The translations under genes and the position numbers were made by a program. Below, in pieces: positions 1 to 9,493 of a DNA stretch of 55,191 bases (positions are counted from its first letter, which is position 1; every line of letters begins with the position of its first letter). The notes under the pieces were generated by a model. The model saw nothing but the letters and a program-made list of their open reading frames with translations, searched no databases and was not told the origin of the DNA. Source of the stretch: Bacillota bacterium (lineage in GTDB: Bacteria; Bacillota; Bacilli; Alicyclobacillales; SLC66); the NCBI GenBank assembly GCA_021821085.1, contig JAKACV010000013.1, forward strand, positions 1-55,191. The letters are read 5' to 3'.

Positions 1-141
1 TTCCGAGCCATACGGGTCTGAAGACAACCAACCACTCAGGAACAGGGTGTCATTTCTGCAAAAAGCGGCTCTCCAACAGGCGGGATATGGTCGCTTAGTT
101 CACAAAAAACAACAACGCAAATAGCTCCATTCAGAATGCAC

Positions 142-170
142 TTGTGTTTTTGCTATATCTTTAGTATAAT
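142..170 (+). promoter_or_regulatory. Probable housekeeping promoter of the ribosomal superoperon
   Basis: A -35 box TTGTGT (142-147) and a perfect -10 box TATAAT (165-170) are separated by 17 bp, the ideal spacing for the vegetative sigma factor. It lies about 140 nt upstream of rpsJ. The leader (about 177-312) has two short hairpins: GTACC/GGTAC around 220-238, and CCGG/CCGG around 269-282. Nothing in 1-141 could be identified as a gene. Confidence 0.75.
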
Positions 171-312
171 TTCATACTGTTGGTTTCTGACTGCGATGAT
201 GCAAAAGGTTGCTCATGTACCAAAGCCATATGGGTACCAATGAGGATATTTTTGCGGAGTATGTCCAGCCGGTTGAGAGCCGGAACAATTGGGCGATGAA
301 GGAGGGAAACAT

Positions 313-621
313 GTGGCAAAGCAAAAAATTCGTATCCGACTCAAAGCGTACGATCACCGACTGTTAGATCAATCAGCTGAAAAAATTGTGGAGACAGCTA
401 AGCGGTCAGGCGCAGGAGTAGCTGGACCAATTCCGTTGCCAACGGATAAGTCTGTGATTACAGTTCTGCGTTCTCCGCACAAATACAAGGATTCGCGCGA
501 ACAGTTTGAAATGAGAACTCATAAACGACTGATCGATATATTGAGTCCAACGCAACAGACTGTAGATGCATTAATGCGCTTAGATTTGCCGTCAGGCGTT
601 GATATTGAGATTAAATTGTAG
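313..621 (+). CDS. rpsJ: 30S ribosomal protein S10
   Basis: S10 is part of the 30S subunit head and, as NusE, also joins antitermination complexes. The 102-residue product has the usual length and the family start [21 protein letters not shown], split here as [10 protein letters not shown] then AYDHRLLD, plus the [20 protein letters not shown] segment typical of the long loop. The start is the GTG at 313, preceded by GGAGGG at 301-306; an in-frame TTG at 289 has no site, and an ATG at 311 is out of frame. It is the first gene of the superoperon. Confidence 0.97.
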   Translation: MAKQKIRIRLKAYDHRLLDQSAEKIVETAKRSGAGVAGPIPLPTDKSVITVLRSPHKYKDSREQFEMRTHKRLIDILSPTQQTVDALMRLDLPSGVDIEIKL

Positions 622-652
622 AAACTGTGCAGGGTCTTAGGAGGTGCAGGTA

Positions 653-1273
653 GTGAAAGGGATTTTGGGACGCAAACTTGGTATGACGCAAGTGTTTCTG
701 GAAGACGGAAACGTAGTTCCTGTGACGGTGGTTGAGGCGGGTCCTTGTGTCGTATTGCAAGTAAAAACTCCTCAAACAGATGGTTACAGCGGCGTTCAAC
801 TCGGGTTCGCAGATATGAAGCGACCGAGCAAACCATTGGCTGGTCATGCTGCGAAAGCCAATACGGTGGCCAAGCGCTACGTCCGTGAACTTCGTGGTCC
901 GCTTGATCAAGAATATGAAGTAGGTCAAGAAGTGTTTGCAGATACCTTTGCTGTGGGTGACGTAGTCGATGTTGTCGGTGTGTCAAAAGGTAAAGGAACT
1001 GCTGGTCCTGTGAAACGCCACAATCAATCGCGTGGGCCAATGGGACATGGATCGAAGTATCATCGTGGTACGGGTTCACTTGGTTCGATTGATGCAAACC
1101 GTGTATTCAAGGGGCAAACCATGGCCGGGCGCATGGGTCACGAACGTGTAACTGTGCAAAATCTTCAAGTGGTGCGAGTGGATCGCGACAGGAACTTGCT
1201 GTTGATTAAAGGAGCGATTCCGGGTCCGAAAAAAGGATTCGTAACCGTTCGTACTGCTGTTAAACATCGCTAA
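653..1273 (+). CDS. rplC: 50S ribosomal protein L3
   Basis: L3 is an early-assembly 23S rRNA-binding protein close to the peptidyl-transferase centre. The 206-residue product begins [15 protein letters not shown], the universal L3 start, and has the glycine-rich [17 protein letters not shown] loop near residues 125-141. The start is the GTG at 653, seven bases after AGGAGGT (639-645); the in-frame GTG at 644 lies inside that ribosome site. It sits 31 bp after rpsJ. Confidence 0.97.
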   Translation: MKGILGRKLGMTQVFLEDGNVVPVTVVEAGPCVVLQVKTPQTDGYSGVQLGFADMKRPSKPLAGHAAKANTVAKRYVRELRGPLDQEYEVGQEVFADTFAVGDVVDVVGVSKGKGTAGPVKRHNQSRGPMGHGSKYHRGTGSLGSIDANRVFKGQTMAGRMGHERVTVQNLQVVRVDRDRNLLLIKGAIPGPKKGFVTVRTAVKHR

Positions 1274-1298
1274 TTAGTGAGAAAGGAGGTTGCGAGAC

Positions 1299-1925
1299 AT
1301 GCCGAAAGTGCCTGTATACAATATGAGCGGCACCGCAGTTGGGGAGATTGAGCTTTCTGATGGAGTGTGGAATGTTGCGGTTCATCAAGCCGCCATGTAT
1401 GATGTGGTGCAAAGCTTATTGGCGTCGAAGCGGGCTGGGACACATAAGGTCAAGGGACGTTCTGAGGTTCGTGGCGGTGGCCGCAAACCGTGGAAACAAA
1501 AAGGGACGGGGCGCGCTCGCCAAGGGAGTATTCGTTCGCCGCAATGGGTTGGCGGAGGCGTGGTGCATGGTCCTACACCCAGGTCTTATGCCTATCAATT
1601 GCCAAAGAAAATTCGTCGGTTAGCATTGCGGTCGGCGCTAACGACTAAGGTGCAAACGGGAACTATTATTGTGCTTGATGAATTATCTGTGCCGCAGGTG
1701 AAAACAAAACAAATGACTGCAGCGCTGAAAGCATTAGGGGTATCGAGCAAGGCATTGCTCGTTGATGCAACAAAAAGCGACCAAGTGTATCTATCTCTTC
1801 GTAATATTCCCGGCACGTCCTATTGTGCCGCTGAGGGTCTGAATGTTTATGATATTCTTGCCTACGATCGTCTGATTATTACGAAGGCTGGCATTGCGCG
1901 TGTGGAGGAGGTGTTTGCGAAGTGA
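1299..1925 (+). CDS. rplD: 50S ribosomal protein L4
   Basis: L4 lines the exit tunnel of the large subunit with its extended loop. The 208-residue product shows the family signature [20 protein letters not shown] and then [10 protein letters not shown] around residues 45-78. The ATG at 1299 follows AAAGGAGGT (1282-1290). The end overlaps the start of rplW by 4 bp (GTGA), so the two are probably translationally coupled. Whether L4 feeds back on this operon, as in E. coli, cannot be read from the leader. Confidence 0.97.
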   Translation: MPKVPVYNMSGTAVGEIELSDGVWNVAVHQAAMYDVVQSLLASKRAGTHKVKGRSEVRGGGRKPWKQKGTGRARQGSIRSPQWVGGGVVHGPTPRSYAYQLPKKIRRLALRSALTTKVQTGTIIVLDELSVPQVKTKQMTAALKALGVSSKALLVDATKSDQVYLSLRNIPGTSYCAAEGLNVYDILAYDRLIITKAGIARVEEVFAK

Positions 1926-2215
1926 AAAACCCTCACGATATTATCAGAAGGCCACTTGTGACAGAAAAGTCTATGGCTCTTGCGGAACGTATGGTCTATA
2001 GCTTTGAGGTTTCTGGCGATGCAAATAAAATCGAGATTGGAAAAGCGATTGAAGCAGTATTTCCTGGAACAAAAGTGGTTAAAGTCAACACGATGTGGGT
2101 GCCGGCTAAGCGCAAACGCTTTGGTAAACATGTCGGGTATAAGTCGAAGTGGAAGAAAGCATTAGTCACCTTGACGGAGGATTCGCAACAACTGGATTTC
2201 TTCGGTCAAGCGTAG
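1922..2215 (+). CDS. rplW: 50S ribosomal protein L23
   Basis: L23 sits at the tunnel exit and is the docking point for trigger factor and SRP. The 97-residue product begins [18 protein letters not shown], the standard L23 N-terminus, and keeps the VKVNTMWVPAKRKR basic strand. The GTG start overlaps the rplD stop by 4 bp; the upstream GGAGGAGGT within the rplD end can serve as ribosome site. Confidence 0.96.
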   Translation: MKNPHDIIRRPLVTEKSMALAERMVYSFEVSGDANKIEIGKAIEAVFPGTKVVKVNTMWVPAKRKRFGKHVGYKSKWKKALVTLTEDSQQLDFFGQA

Positions 2216-2239
2216 GTCTGAGTAAAGGAGGTATCCTCG

Positions 2240-3070
2240 TTGGCAATTAAAAAGTATAAACCGACTTCGCCGGGACGCCGTTTTATGTCTGTATCGGCAT
2301 TTGATGAAATTACTACCGATAAGCCGGAGAGATCGTTGCTTGAGGCGTTGCCGAAGCGCGCTGGTCGCAATCATCAAGGGAAGATCACAACTCGCCATCG
2401 CGGGGGCGGTCATAAGCGCCAGTATCGGATTATCGATTTTACGCGAAACAAAGATGGCATACCCGGCCGTGTTGCCACGATCGAGTATGATCCAAACCGT
2501 TCATCACGCATTGCGTTGATTCACTATGTGGATGGTGAAAAACGATATATTTTAGCCCCGGTGGGATTGAAGGTTGGCGATACCATTCACTCGGGACCTG
2601 GGTCGGATATTAAAGTTGGCAATGCTATGCCGTTATCATTCGTGCCGGTTGGTACGGTTGTGCATAACGTGGAATTAAAACCTGGTAAAGGCGGTCAACT
2701 TGCACGTGCTGCAGGTGCGGAAGCGCAATTGCTCGCAAAGGAAGGCGATTACGCACAACTGCGACTGTCTTCAGGTGAAGTTCGCATGGTGCGCATTGAG
2801 TGCCGCGCTACGATTGGACAAGTTGGAAATCTTGATCATGAGAATGTGAACTACGGAAAAGCTGGTCGTAAGCGCTGGTTGGGAATTCGTCCGACGGTTC
2901 GTGGTGTAGTAATGAATCCGAATGATCACCCACATGGTGGTGGTGAAGGTCGCGCTCCAATTGGACGTAAATCGCCAATGTCACCTTGGGGTAAACCGAC
3001 GCTTGGTAAGAAGACGCGTAAGAAGAATCATAGGACCGACAAATACATTGTTCGTCGTCGTAAGAAGTAA
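2240..3070 (+). CDS. rplB: 50S ribosomal protein L2
   Basis: L2 is needed for subunit association and peptidyl-transferase activity. The 276-residue product begins [17 protein letters not shown] and has the C-terminal [19 protein letters not shown] motif with the conserved histidine of the catalytic core. The start is a TTG at 2240 preceded by AAAGGAGGT (about 2224-2232). Length and motifs are normal. Confidence 0.97.
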   Translation: MAIKKYKPTSPGRRFMSVSAFDEITTDKPERSLLEALPKRAGRNHQGKITTRHRGGGHKRQYRIIDFTRNKDGIPGRVATIEYDPNRSSRIALIHYVDGEKRYILAPVGLKVGDTIHSGPGSDIKVGNAMPLSFVPVGTVVHNVELKPGKGGQLARAAGAEAQLLAKEGDYAQLRLSSGEVRMVRIECRATIGQVGNLDHENVNYGKAGRKRWLGIRPTVRGVVMNPNDHPHGGGEGRAPIGRKSPMSPWGKPTLGKKTRKKNHRTDKYIVRRRKK

Positions 3071-3104
3071 TCTTATGTGACTTGCGAGAAGGGAGGACGT
3101 TATC

Positions 3105-3386
3105 GTGGGCCGTTCATTGAAAAAGGGGCCGTTTGCTGACGATCATTTACTTAAAAAAGTCGATGCCTTGAATACAGCAAACGAAAAGCGCGTGATTAAA
3201 ACGTGGTCGCGCCGTTCGACGATTTTCCCGCAGTTTGTGGGGCATACCATTGCAGTTCATGATGGTCGCAAACATGTACCGGTCTATATCTCGGAAGACA
3301 TGGTTGGCCATAAGTTAGGGGAATTTGCGCCGACGCGGACCTTTAAGGGGCATGCTGGGGACGAGAAGGCTTCGCGTTCGCGTTAG
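3105..3386 (+). CDS. rpsS: 30S ribosomal protein S19
   Basis: S19 sits in the 30S head and forms a pair with S13 near the A-site tRNA. The 93-residue product begins [18 protein letters not shown] and carries the [19 protein letters not shown] and [14 protein letters not shown] segments of the family. The GTG start at 3105 follows GGGAGGA (about 3091-3097). It is 34 bp behind rplB. Confidence 0.97.
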   Translation: MGRSLKKGPFADDHLLKKVDALNTANEKRVIKTWSRRSTIFPQFVGHTIAVHDGRKHVPVYISEDMVGHKLGEFAPTRTFKGHAGDEKASRSR

Positions 3387-3428
3387 AGAATGGGAGCATT
3401 TGTAGATTGAAGTGAAGGAGGTACAGAG

Positions 3429-3761
3429 ATGGAAGCCAAAGCTATTGCGCGGCATATTCGGATCGCTCCGCGAAAAGTGCGCTTGGTTGTAGACCTGATT
3501 CGCGGTAAGCGCGTTGGTGAAGCGATTGCTATTTTGCGCCACACACCAAAGGCGGGTTCGCCTGTCGTGGAAAAGGTGTTGCGTTCGGCGATTGCCAATG
3601 CGGAACATAACTACAGCATGGATGTGGAACAGCTGGTCATTACGAAAATTTTCGTTGATCAAGGGACAACGTTGAAACGGTTCCATCCACGTGCGCAGGG
3701 TAGGGCATTCAGCATTCTAAAGCACACGAGTCACATCACAGTGGTTGTGGGCGAAAAGTAG
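3429..3761 (+). CDS. rplV: 50S ribosomal protein L22
   Basis: L22 lines the exit tunnel opposite L4; its beta hairpin is the site of some macrolide-resistance changes. The 110-residue product shows [20 protein letters not shown] at the N-terminus and the [20 protein letters not shown] hairpin-end signature at the C-terminus. The ATG follows AAGGAGGT at about 3415-3422. Confidence 0.97.
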   Translation: MEAKAIARHIRIAPRKVRLVVDLIRGKRVGEAIAILRHTPKAGSPVVEKVLRSAIANAEHNYSMDVEQLVITKIFVDQGTTLKRFHPRAQGRAFSILKHTSHITVVVGEK

Positions 3762-3776
3762 GGAGGGATTAACTGC

Positions 3777-4430
3777 ATGGGGCAAAAGGTGCACCCAATC
3801 GGCATGCGAATCGGAATCATTCGCGACTGGGAATCAAAGTGGTTTGCCAATAAGAAGGAATACAGAGGCTTATTGCATGAAGATCTCAAGGTGAGGCAGT
3901 TTGTTCTGAAGCGTTTGAAGGATTCTGCAGTATCTCGTGTAGGAATTGAGCGTTCTGCCAATCGTTTAAATGTGACGGTGTATACAGCGAAACCTGGAAT
4001 GGTCATTGGTAAGGGTGGTTCGGAAGTAGATACACTTCGCAATCAACTTTCCGCATTGACTGGAAAGCGTGTCCATATCAGCATCAATGAGATTAAGATT
4101 GCGGATCTCGATGCAAAGCTCGTAGCAGATAATATTGCGCTGCAACTTGAGCGCCGTGTCGCATTTCGTCGTGCGATGAAGCAGGCGATGCAAAGAACGC
4201 TTCGAGCGGGAGCGAAGGGCGTAAAAGTGCAAGTGTCCGGTCGCCTAGCAGGTGCAGACATTGCACGGAGTGAAGGATATTCAGAAGGAACTGTGCCATT
4301 ACACACATTGCGAGCGGATATTGATTACGCGATGAGTGAGGCGCACACAACGTACGGAAGAATCGGAGTTAAGGTGTGGATCTACCGCGGTGAGATTTTA
4401 CCAACACGCGGGAAGAAAACTGCCGAATAG
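3777..4430 (+). CDS. rpsC: 30S ribosomal protein S3
   Basis: S3 binds the 30S neck at the mRNA entry channel and contributes to helicase activity. The 217-residue product begins [20 protein letters not shown]. The KH domain is visible as [16 protein letters not shown] around residues 65-80 (GKGG loop), followed by the C-terminal domain with [30 protein letters not shown] (quoted in parts: [26 protein letters not shown]). The ribosome site GGGAGGG lies just upstream of the ATG. Confidence 0.97.
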   Translation: MGQKVHPIGMRIGIIRDWESKWFANKKEYRGLLHEDLKVRQFVLKRLKDSAVSRVGIERSANRLNVTVYTAKPGMVIGKGGSEVDTLRNQLSALTGKRVHISINEIKIADLDAKLVADNIALQLERRVAFRRAMKQAMQRTLRAGAKGVKVQVSGRLAGADIARSEGYSEGTVPLHTLRADIDYAMSEAHTTYGRIGVKVWIYRGEILPTRGKKTAE

Positions 4431-4444
4431 GGAGGTAACAAACC

Positions 4445-4879
4445 ATGTTGATGCCGAAACGCGTGTTGCACCGCAAGGAACATCGCGGGCGTATGAAAGG
4501 CATGAGCAAGGGTGGCAACGAGGTCACGTTTGGTGAATATGGCCTTCAGGCGATGGAACCAGCGTGGATTACCAATCGTCAGATCGAAGCTGCTCGTATT
4601 GCTATGACGCGTTACATCCGCCGTGGTGGTAAGGTGTGGATTAAGATTTTCCCGAGTAAGCCTGTAACGGCTAAACCTGCTGAGACCCGTATGGGTAGCG
4701 GTAAAGGTTCTCCGGAGAAGTGGGTCGCTGTAGTTAAGCCGGGACGTGTGTTGTTTGAACTGGCGGGCGTACCTGAAGAAGTAGCACGGGAGGCGCTGCG
4801 GTTAGCGTCGCACAAACTACCTATTAAGACGAAGTTTGTGGTTCGTGCGGATATGGGAGGTGAACCAAATGAAAGTTAA
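4445..4879 (+). CDS. rplP: 50S ribosomal protein L16
   Basis: L16 helps position A-site tRNA in the large subunit. The 144-residue product begins [19 protein letters not shown] and contains [20 protein letters not shown] and [20 protein letters not shown] (quoted separately, both family signatures). The ribosome site GGGAGGT precedes the ATG. The end overlaps the rpmC start by 11 bp, which suggests coupled translation. Confidence 0.97.
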   Translation: MLMPKRVLHRKEHRGRMKGMSKGGNEVTFGEYGLQAMEPAWITNRQIEAARIAMTRYIRRGGKVWIKIFPSKPVTAKPAETRMGSGKGSPEKWVAVVKPGRVLFELAGVPEEVAREALRLASHKLPIKTKFVVRADMGGEPNES

Positions 4880-5066
4880 GGACCTCCGTTTGAAAACGAA
4901 TGGTGAACTGGTCGAAGAAATTGGTTCTCTGAAGGGTGAACTGTTCAATCTGCGCTTTCAATTGGCGACAGGGCAATGTGAAAACCCGATGCGCGTGCGC
5001 GAAGTGCGCAAGGCTATTGCGCGGGCCAAGACGATTCTTCGCGAACGTGAACTTGGAATCGGTTGA
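4869..5066 (+). CDS. rpmC: 50S ribosomal protein L29
   Basis: L29 is a small two-helix protein near the tunnel exit. The product from the ATG at 4869 is 65 residues ([20 protein letters not shown]), the usual size. A longer in-frame GTG start at 4836 lies inside rplP and is rejected because GGGAGGTG at 4856-4863 places initiation at 4869. The conserved [12 protein letters not shown] segment is present. Confidence 0.95.
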   Translation: MKVKDLRLKTNGELVEEIGSLKGELFNLRFQLATGQCENPMRVREVRKAIARAKTILRERELGIG

Positions 5067-5093
5067 GCTTAAAGGAAAGGGGAATCGATCTGC

Positions 5094-5360
5094 ATGGCTG
5101 ATACCCGTAACGAACGGAAAGTAAGAACTGGTACTGTCGTGAGCGATAAAATGCAAAAGACGGTAGTTGTGGCTGTAGAGACCACAAAACCGCACCCGCT
5201 TTATGGCAAACGTGTAAAGCATTCTAAACGCTTTAAGGCACATGACGAGCAAAATGAAGCTAAAATTGGCGATGTTGTTCGAATCATGGAGACACGTCCA
5301 TTAAGTAAAGATAAGCGCTGGCGCCTAGTAGAAATTGTGAAAAAAGCAGAAATTTTATGA
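5094..5360 (+). CDS. rpsQ: 30S ribosomal protein S17
   Basis: S17 is an OB-fold protein that binds 16S rRNA early in assembly. The 88-residue product has [20 protein letters not shown] near residue 12 and the [20 protein letters not shown] signature. The ATG follows a GGAAAGGGGA ribosome site. Normal length and position between rpmC and rplN. Confidence 0.96.
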   Translation: MADTRNERKVRTGTVVSDKMQKTVVVAVETTKPHPLYGKRVKHSKRFKAHDEQNEAKIGDVVRIMETRPLSKDKRWRLVEIVKKAEIL

Positions 5361-5411
5361 GGCTATTTTCAGTATGGTGTGTACCATGCTGCTTGAAGGG
5401 AGGCACTTGCT

Positions 5412-5780
5412 GTGATTCAACCCCAAACAAGACTTGCTGTGGCGGATAACTCCGGTGCGAAGGAAATCATGTGTTTTCGCGTACTTGGCGGATCAAATCG
5501 CCGTACTGCAAATATTGGAGATGTCATTGTGGCTTCTGTAAAAAGTGCAACACCAGGTGGCGTTGTCAAGAAGGGCGATGTTGTTAAGGCTGTTGTAGTG
5601 AGAACCCGTCGTGGAGTTCAGCGTTCGGATGGGACGTATATTCGTTTTGATGAAAATGCTGCGGTTATCATTCGTGAAGACAAAAGTCCCCGCGGAACAC
5701 GGATCTTTGGTCCAGTGGCTCGCGAACTACGTGACCGAGATTTCATGAAAATTATTTCGCTTGCTCCTGAGGTACTGTAG
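5412..5780 (+). CDS. rplN: 50S ribosomal protein L14
   Basis: L14 forms part of the intersubunit bridge with 16S rRNA. The 122-residue product begins [20 protein letters not shown] and has [20 protein letters not shown] and the [21 protein letters not shown]-terminus. The start is a GTG at 5412 behind GGGAGG (5399-5404). The spacing of 51 bp from rpsQ is the widest gap in this part of the operon and holds no gene. Confidence 0.97.
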   Translation: MIQPQTRLAVADNSGAKEIMCFRVLGGSNRRTANIGDVIVASVKSATPGGVVKKGDVVKAVVVRTRRGVQRSDGTYIRFDENAAVIIREDKSPRGTRIFGPVARELRDRDFMKIISLAPEVL

Positions 5781-5809
5781 GAGCTGCTTTGGATCAAGGA
5801 GGTGTGATG

Positions 5810-6139
5810 ATGACGCAACCGAAGCTGAAGATCAAAAAGGGCGACCAGGTCATCGTAACGACTGGCAAAGATCGCGATAAAAAGGGGCAAGTACTCGCGG
5901 TCTTTCCGAAAAAAAATCGCGTTTTGATTGAAGGCGTGAATATGATCAAGCGCCACACGAAGCCAAGTATGGCGATGCCCGATGGCGGAATCGTGGAGCG
6001 CGAAGCATTGATTCACGTCTCAAACGTTGCGATCGTGGATCCGAAAACCGGAACTCCCACGCGCGTTGGATATAAGTTTTTAGAAGATGGAACGAAAGTC
6101 AGATACGCGAAAAAGTCTGGCGAAGTCCTTGATAAGTAG
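5810..6139 (+). CDS. rplX: 50S ribosomal protein L24
   Basis: L24 is an assembly initiator of the large subunit with a KOW motif. The product is about 109 residues, with [20 protein letters not shown] at the N-terminus (KOW) and [13 protein letters not shown] downstream. AAGGAGGT at 5796-5803 favours the second of two tandem ATG codons (5807, 5810), six bases away. A TTG at 5789 in the same frame lies upstream of the ribosome site and is rejected. Confidence 0.95.
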   Translation: MTQPKLKIKKGDQVIVTTGKDRDKKGQVLAVFPKKNRVLIEGVNMIKRHTKPSMAMPDGGIVEREALIHVSNVAIVDPKTGTPTRVGYKFLEDGTKVRYAKKSGEVLDK

Positions 6140-6164
6140 CCAGGTTGGAAAAGAGGTGTAGGAT

Positions 6165-6707
6165 ATGGCGCGTTTGCGCGATCAGTATCAAAAAGAAGTG
6201 GTTCCGCGCTTGATGCAAAAGTTCGAGTATCGCAGTGTCATGCAGGTGCCGCGACTCGAGAAGGTAGTCATCAATATGGGAGTCGGAGAAGCGGCTCAGA
6301 ATGAGAAGGTTATGGACAACGCTGTCGGTGACCTCAGTCTTATCACTGGTCAAAAGCCAGTGGTAACCCGCGCAAAGAAATCGATCGCTGGTTTCAAGTT
6401 GCGGGAAGGACAAAAGATTGGCGCCAAGGTAACCCTGCGTGGCGCACGGATGTATGAGTTTTTAGATAAGCTGTTTAACATTGCGCTCCCACGTGTTCGT
6501 GACTTTCGCGGAGTTTCGCCAAAGGCTTTTGATGGTCGCGGCAATTATACACTTGGGCTTCGGGAACAATTGATCTTTCCAGAAATCGAGTACGATCGGA
6601 TTGACAAGGTACGTGGAATGGATGTAGTGGTTGTGACAACAGCAAGAACCGATGAAGAAGCACGCGGCTTGCTCACTGAACTCGGAATGCCATTTCGTAA
6701 ATCTTAA
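6165..6707 (+). CDS. rplE: 50S ribosomal protein L5
   Basis: L5 binds 5S rRNA and contacts P-site tRNA. The 180-residue product has the family N-terminus with [20 protein letters not shown], the [20 protein letters not shown] segment, and the [20 protein letters not shown] motif in the second half. The ATG at 6165 follows AGAGGTGTAGG. Length is standard. Confidence 0.97.
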   Translation: MARLRDQYQKEVVPRLMQKFEYRSVMQVPRLEKVVINMGVGEAAQNEKVMDNAVGDLSLITGQKPVVTRAKKSIAGFKLREGQKIGAKVTLRGARMYEFLDKLFNIALPRVRDFRGVSPKAFDGRGNYTLGLREQLIFPEIEYDRIDKVRGMDVVVVTTARTDEEARGLLTELGMPFRKS

Positions 6708-6728
6708 GAGGTTGTAGGGGGTAGAGTT

Positions 6729-6914
6729 GTGGCCAAGAAGTCAATGATTATTAAGGCTCAGCGTCCGCCGAAATTCAGCACCCGAGGTTACACGCGCTGC
6801 GAACGTTGCGGCCGTCCGCACTCCGTGCTGCGCAGGTTCGGTATTTGTCGGATATGCTTTCGCGAATTGGCGCACCAGGGACAACTTCCTGGAGTGACCA
6901 AGGCAAGCTGGTAA
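6729..6914 (+). CDS. rpsN: 30S ribosomal protein S14, zinc-binding type
   Basis: S14 is a 30S head protein. The 61-residue product is the short, zinc-binding form: [20 protein letters not shown] gives two CxxC pairs (residues about 24, 27, 40 and 43). The start is the GTG at 6729 behind GGGGGTAGAG. S14, S4 and L36 of this window all keep their zinc ligands. Confidence 0.97.
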   Translation: MAKKSMIIKAQRPPKFSTRGYTRCERCGRPHSVLRRFGICRICFRELAHQGQLPGVTKASW

Positions 6915-6941
6915 GGGTAAACGGAAGGAGGTTGTCTTGGC

Positions 6942-7340
6942 ATGGTGATGACAGATCCGATTGCGGATATGTTGACCCGCATTCGCAATGGCAACATGGT
7001 CGGCCATGAGAAAGTGGATATTCCTGGGTCGCGGGTCAAGCATGCGATTGCTGATATTTTGAAATCAGAAGGGTATATTCGGGATACGGAGTTCATTCGC
7101 GATAATAAGCAAGGGACAATCCGTGTTCATCTCAAGTATGGTCCGAATAATGAGCGTGTGATTACGGGATTGAAGCGTATTAGTAAACCTGGTCTTCGCG
7201 TGTATGCTGGATCGGAAGAGTTACCCCGAGTTCTTGGTGGACTTGGTATTGCGATCGTCTCAACATCGCACGGTATTATGACTGATCGTGAAGCACGCAA
7301 AAATAAAGTTGGCGGAGAAGTACTCTGCTACGTGTGGTAA
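6942..7340 (+). CDS. rpsH: 30S ribosomal protein S8
   Basis: S8 is a primary 16S rRNA binder and, in several bacteria, the repressor of the spc operon. The 132-residue product begins [18 protein letters not shown] and ends with the [20 protein letters not shown] signature. The ATG at 6942 follows GGAGGT with about 9 nt spacing. No S8 target site could be identified in the neighbouring spacers. Confidence 0.97.
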   Translation: MVMTDPIADMLTRIRNGNMVGHEKVDIPGSRVKHAIADILKSEGYIRDTEFIRDNKQGTIRVHLKYGPNNERVITGLKRISKPGLRVYAGSEELPRVLGGLGIAIVSTSHGIMTDREARKNKVGGEVLCYVW

Positions 7341-7373
7341 GGCAATATCGTTTAATCTAAAGGAGGTGTGATC

Positions 7374-7913
7374 GTGTCCCGGATCGGTAAAAGGTCTATC
7401 GCAGTTCCAAGCGATGTGAATGTGGAGATTGCCGGTAACGTTGTTACGGTTAAAGGCCCTAAGGGCACATTGACACGCGAATTGCACCCGGACATGATTG
7501 TGCGAATCGAAGGCAGCGAGATGCATGTCGAGCGCCCGAGTGATGGCAAGCTTCATCGCAGTCTGCACGGAACAACCCGGAGCGTTGTTGCCAACATGGT
7601 TGAGGGTGTGACGACTGGGTTCCAAAAGACACTCGAGCTTGTGGGTGTAGGTTACCGTGCAGCTAAAAGTGGAGATAAGGTAACATTGTCACTTGGCTTT
7701 TCGCACCCAGTTGAGATTCGTCCAGAGGACGGTCTTGAGCTTGATGTACCTGCAAATAATCGCGTAATTGTCAAAGGCATTGACAAAGAGAAAGTCGGGA
7801 TTTTTGCCGCGAAAATTCGTGATTTGCGCAGACCGGAGCCATATAAAGGAAAAGGTATTCGCTATGAGAATGAGGCGGTACGTCGTAAAGTCGGTAAAAC
7901 TGGTAAGAAGTAA
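7374..7913 (+). CDS. rplF: 50S ribosomal protein L6
   Basis: L6 lies near the sarcin-ricin loop and factor-binding site. The 179-residue product begins [20 protein letters not shown] and ends with the [20 protein letters not shown] signature. AAAGGAGGTG (about 7359-7368) favours the GTG at 7374 over the GTG at 7368 inside the ribosome site. Confidence 0.97.
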   Translation: MSRIGKRSIAVPSDVNVEIAGNVVTVKGPKGTLTRELHPDMIVRIEGSEMHVERPSDGKLHRSLHGTTRSVVANMVEGVTTGFQKTLELVGVGYRAAKSGDKVTLSLGFSHPVEIRPEDGLELDVPANNRVIVKGIDKEKVGIFAAKIRDLRRPEPYKGKGIRYENEAVRRKVGKTGKK

Positions 7914-7932
7914 GGCTTAGGAGTGTGAAAAC

Positions 7933-8301
7933 GTGATTACCAAACCGGACAAAGAAGCCGTACGGGCGCGCAGACATGCGAGGATTCGGAGACAATTAAG
8001 CGGCACGGCTGCGCGTCCCCGTTTAAACGTGTTCCGTTCTGAAAAGCACATTTATGCACAAATGATCGATGATGTGGATGGTCGTACCATTGTTTCAGCA
8101 TCTACTGTCGAAAAATCGGTTCGGGAGAGCATTCCGCATGGCAATACGGTGGAAGCAGCGGAAGCAATCGGTCAACTTGTGGCAGAGCGTGCCGTTGAAA
8201 AGGGAATTTCTAAAGTAGTGTTTGATCGCGGTGGATATTTGTATCATGGGCGGATTCAGGCGCTTGCAGATGCAGCACGTAAAGCAGGTCTTGAATTTTA
8301 A
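7933..8301 (+). CDS. rplR: 50S ribosomal protein L18
   Basis: L18 binds 5S rRNA together with L5. The 122-residue product has the basic [20 protein letters not shown] stretch near the N-terminus, [20 protein letters not shown] next, and ends [20 protein letters not shown] then AARKAGLEF. The start is the GTG at 7933; its ribosome site (TTAGGAG) is weaker than those around it. Confidence 0.96.
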   Translation: MITKPDKEAVRARRHARIRRQLSGTAARPRLNVFRSEKHIYAQMIDDVDGRTIVSASTVEKSVRESIPHGNTVEAAEAIGQLVAERAVEKGISKVVFDRGGYLYHGRIQALADAARKAGLEF

Positions 8302-8330
8302 TTGCCTAAAGTAAGGGAGGGAAGTTGCTC

Positions 8331-8828
8331 GTGCGTATTGATCCATCAAACCTTGATCTGTCAGAGAAGGTGGTCTCGATCAATCGTGTCTCTAAAGTCG
8401 TTAAAGGTGGTCGGCGTTTTAGTTTTAGTGCGCTGGTTGTTGTGGGCGATGGTCAGGGACATGTGGGGGCCGGCCTTGGCAAAGCTTCTGAAGTACAGGA
8501 AGCGGTTCGTAAGGGTGTCGCAGATGCAAAGAAAAATCTCATCAGTGTTGCCATGCGTGGAACTACGGTTCCTCATGAAGCAATTGGGCGTTTTGGTGCA
8601 GGTAAAGTGTTGATTAAGCCAGCACGCGAGGGAACTGGTGTTATTGCCGGTGGCCCAGTTCGTGCCGTGCTCGAACTGGCTGGTATTAAGGATATTGTTA
8701 CAAAATCTCTCGGCTCATCTAACTCGATCAACATGGTTCATGCTACGTTGCAAGGCTTAGGAGCCATCAAACGCCCGGACGAGGTAGCTCGGTTGCGCGG
8801 GAAAACACTTCAGGAATTGCGCGGGTAG
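8331..8828 (+). CDS. rpsE: 30S ribosomal protein S5
   Basis: S5 controls decoding fidelity at the mRNA channel. The 165-residue product begins [20 protein letters not shown] and contains [19 protein letters not shown] and [20 protein letters not shown]. The GTG at 8331 is chosen over the TTG at 8325 because it matches the usual N-terminus and is better spaced from GGGAGG (8315-8320). Confidence 0.96.
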   Translation: MRIDPSNLDLSEKVVSINRVSKVVKGGRRFSFSALVVVGDGQGHVGAGLGKASEVQEAVRKGVADAKKNLISVAMRGTTVPHEAIGRFGAGKVLIKPAREGTGVIAGGPVRAVLELAGIKDIVTKSLGSSNSINMVHATLQGLGAIKRPDEVARLRGKTLQELRG

Positions 8829-8841
8829 GAGGCGAATCTCG

Positions 8842-9027
8842 ATGAAACAATTGCAGATTAAACTGGTTCGGAGCTTGATTGGCCGTACCGAATCGCAACG
8901 CGAGACTGTGAAGTCGCTTGGTCTGCGTAAGATGAATCAAGTTGTGCTCCGTGAGGATAGTCCTTCGGTGCGTGGCATGGTGAACAAAGTGAGGCACTTG
9001 ATCGAGTTGACGGAGATCGACGCCTAA
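8842..9027 (+). CDS. rpmD: 50S ribosomal protein L30
   Basis: L30 is a small peripheral large-subunit protein. The 61-residue product has [20 protein letters not shown] and [20 protein letters not shown], the family signature. The ATG follows TAGGAGGCG with a short spacer, 13 bp after rpsE. Confidence 0.96.
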   Translation: MKQLQIKLVRSLIGRTESQRETVKSLGLRKMNQVVLREDSPSVRGMVNKVRHLIELTEIDA

Positions 9028-9049
9028 TAGGCTTTTGGAGGGGTAACAG

Positions 9050-9493
9050 ATGAAATTGCATGAACTTGCACCAGTTCCTGGATCTCGCCACTCGCGAAAG
9101 CGGCTTGGTCGTGGAATTGGCTCTGGACTTGGCAAGACGTCTGGACGGGGCCATAAAGGTCAGTGGGCTCGGTCCGGCGGGGGTGTCCGCCCTGGATTTG
9201 AAGGGGGTCAGACACCACTTTTCCGGCGTCTGCCTAAGCGTGGCTTTACAAACGCGCCATTTAAGAAAGAATGGTCAGTTGTTAACCTAAAAGACCTAGA
9301 GCGTTTCCCTGCTGGAACAATTGTGACACCAGAGCTGCTTCAGGAGCAGGGATTAGTAAAGGCGATGCAACATGGAGTGAAGGTACTTGCAGTAGGCGAC
9401 TTGTCCGTAGCGCTGACGGTTCGCGCACACGCTTTTTCAGGTGCGGCGAAAGAAAAGATTGCAGCGGCTGGCGGCACAGTCGAGGTGATCTAA
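9050..9493 (+). CDS. rplO: 50S ribosomal protein L15
   Basis: L15 is a late-assembly large-subunit protein. The 147-residue product has the glycine- and arginine-rich N-terminal extension ([20 protein letters not shown]) and [17 protein letters not shown] near residues 50-66. The stop codon TAA (9491-9493) directly abuts the secY ATG, so the two are probably coupled. Confidence 0.97.
   Translation: MKLHELAPVPGSRHSRKRLGRGIGSGLGKTSGRGHKGQWARSGGGVRPGFEGGQTPLFRRLPKRGFTNAPFKKEWSVVNLKDLERFPAGTIVTPELLQEQGLVKAMQHGVKVLAVGDLSVALTVRAHAFSGAAKEKIAAAGGTVEVI

Noticed and set aside
1-141. Possible tuf end or RNA gene at the left edge
   Set aside because: No frame resembling the end of EF-Tu and no tRNA-like cloverleaf could be seen; GAGCCATACGGG at the edge was tested against group II domain V but the rest does not fit.
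519-1097. Long minus-strand frames inside rplC and other ribosomal genes
   Set aside because: They lie opposite well-identified genes, have no ribosome sites, and show composition expected from reverse reading.
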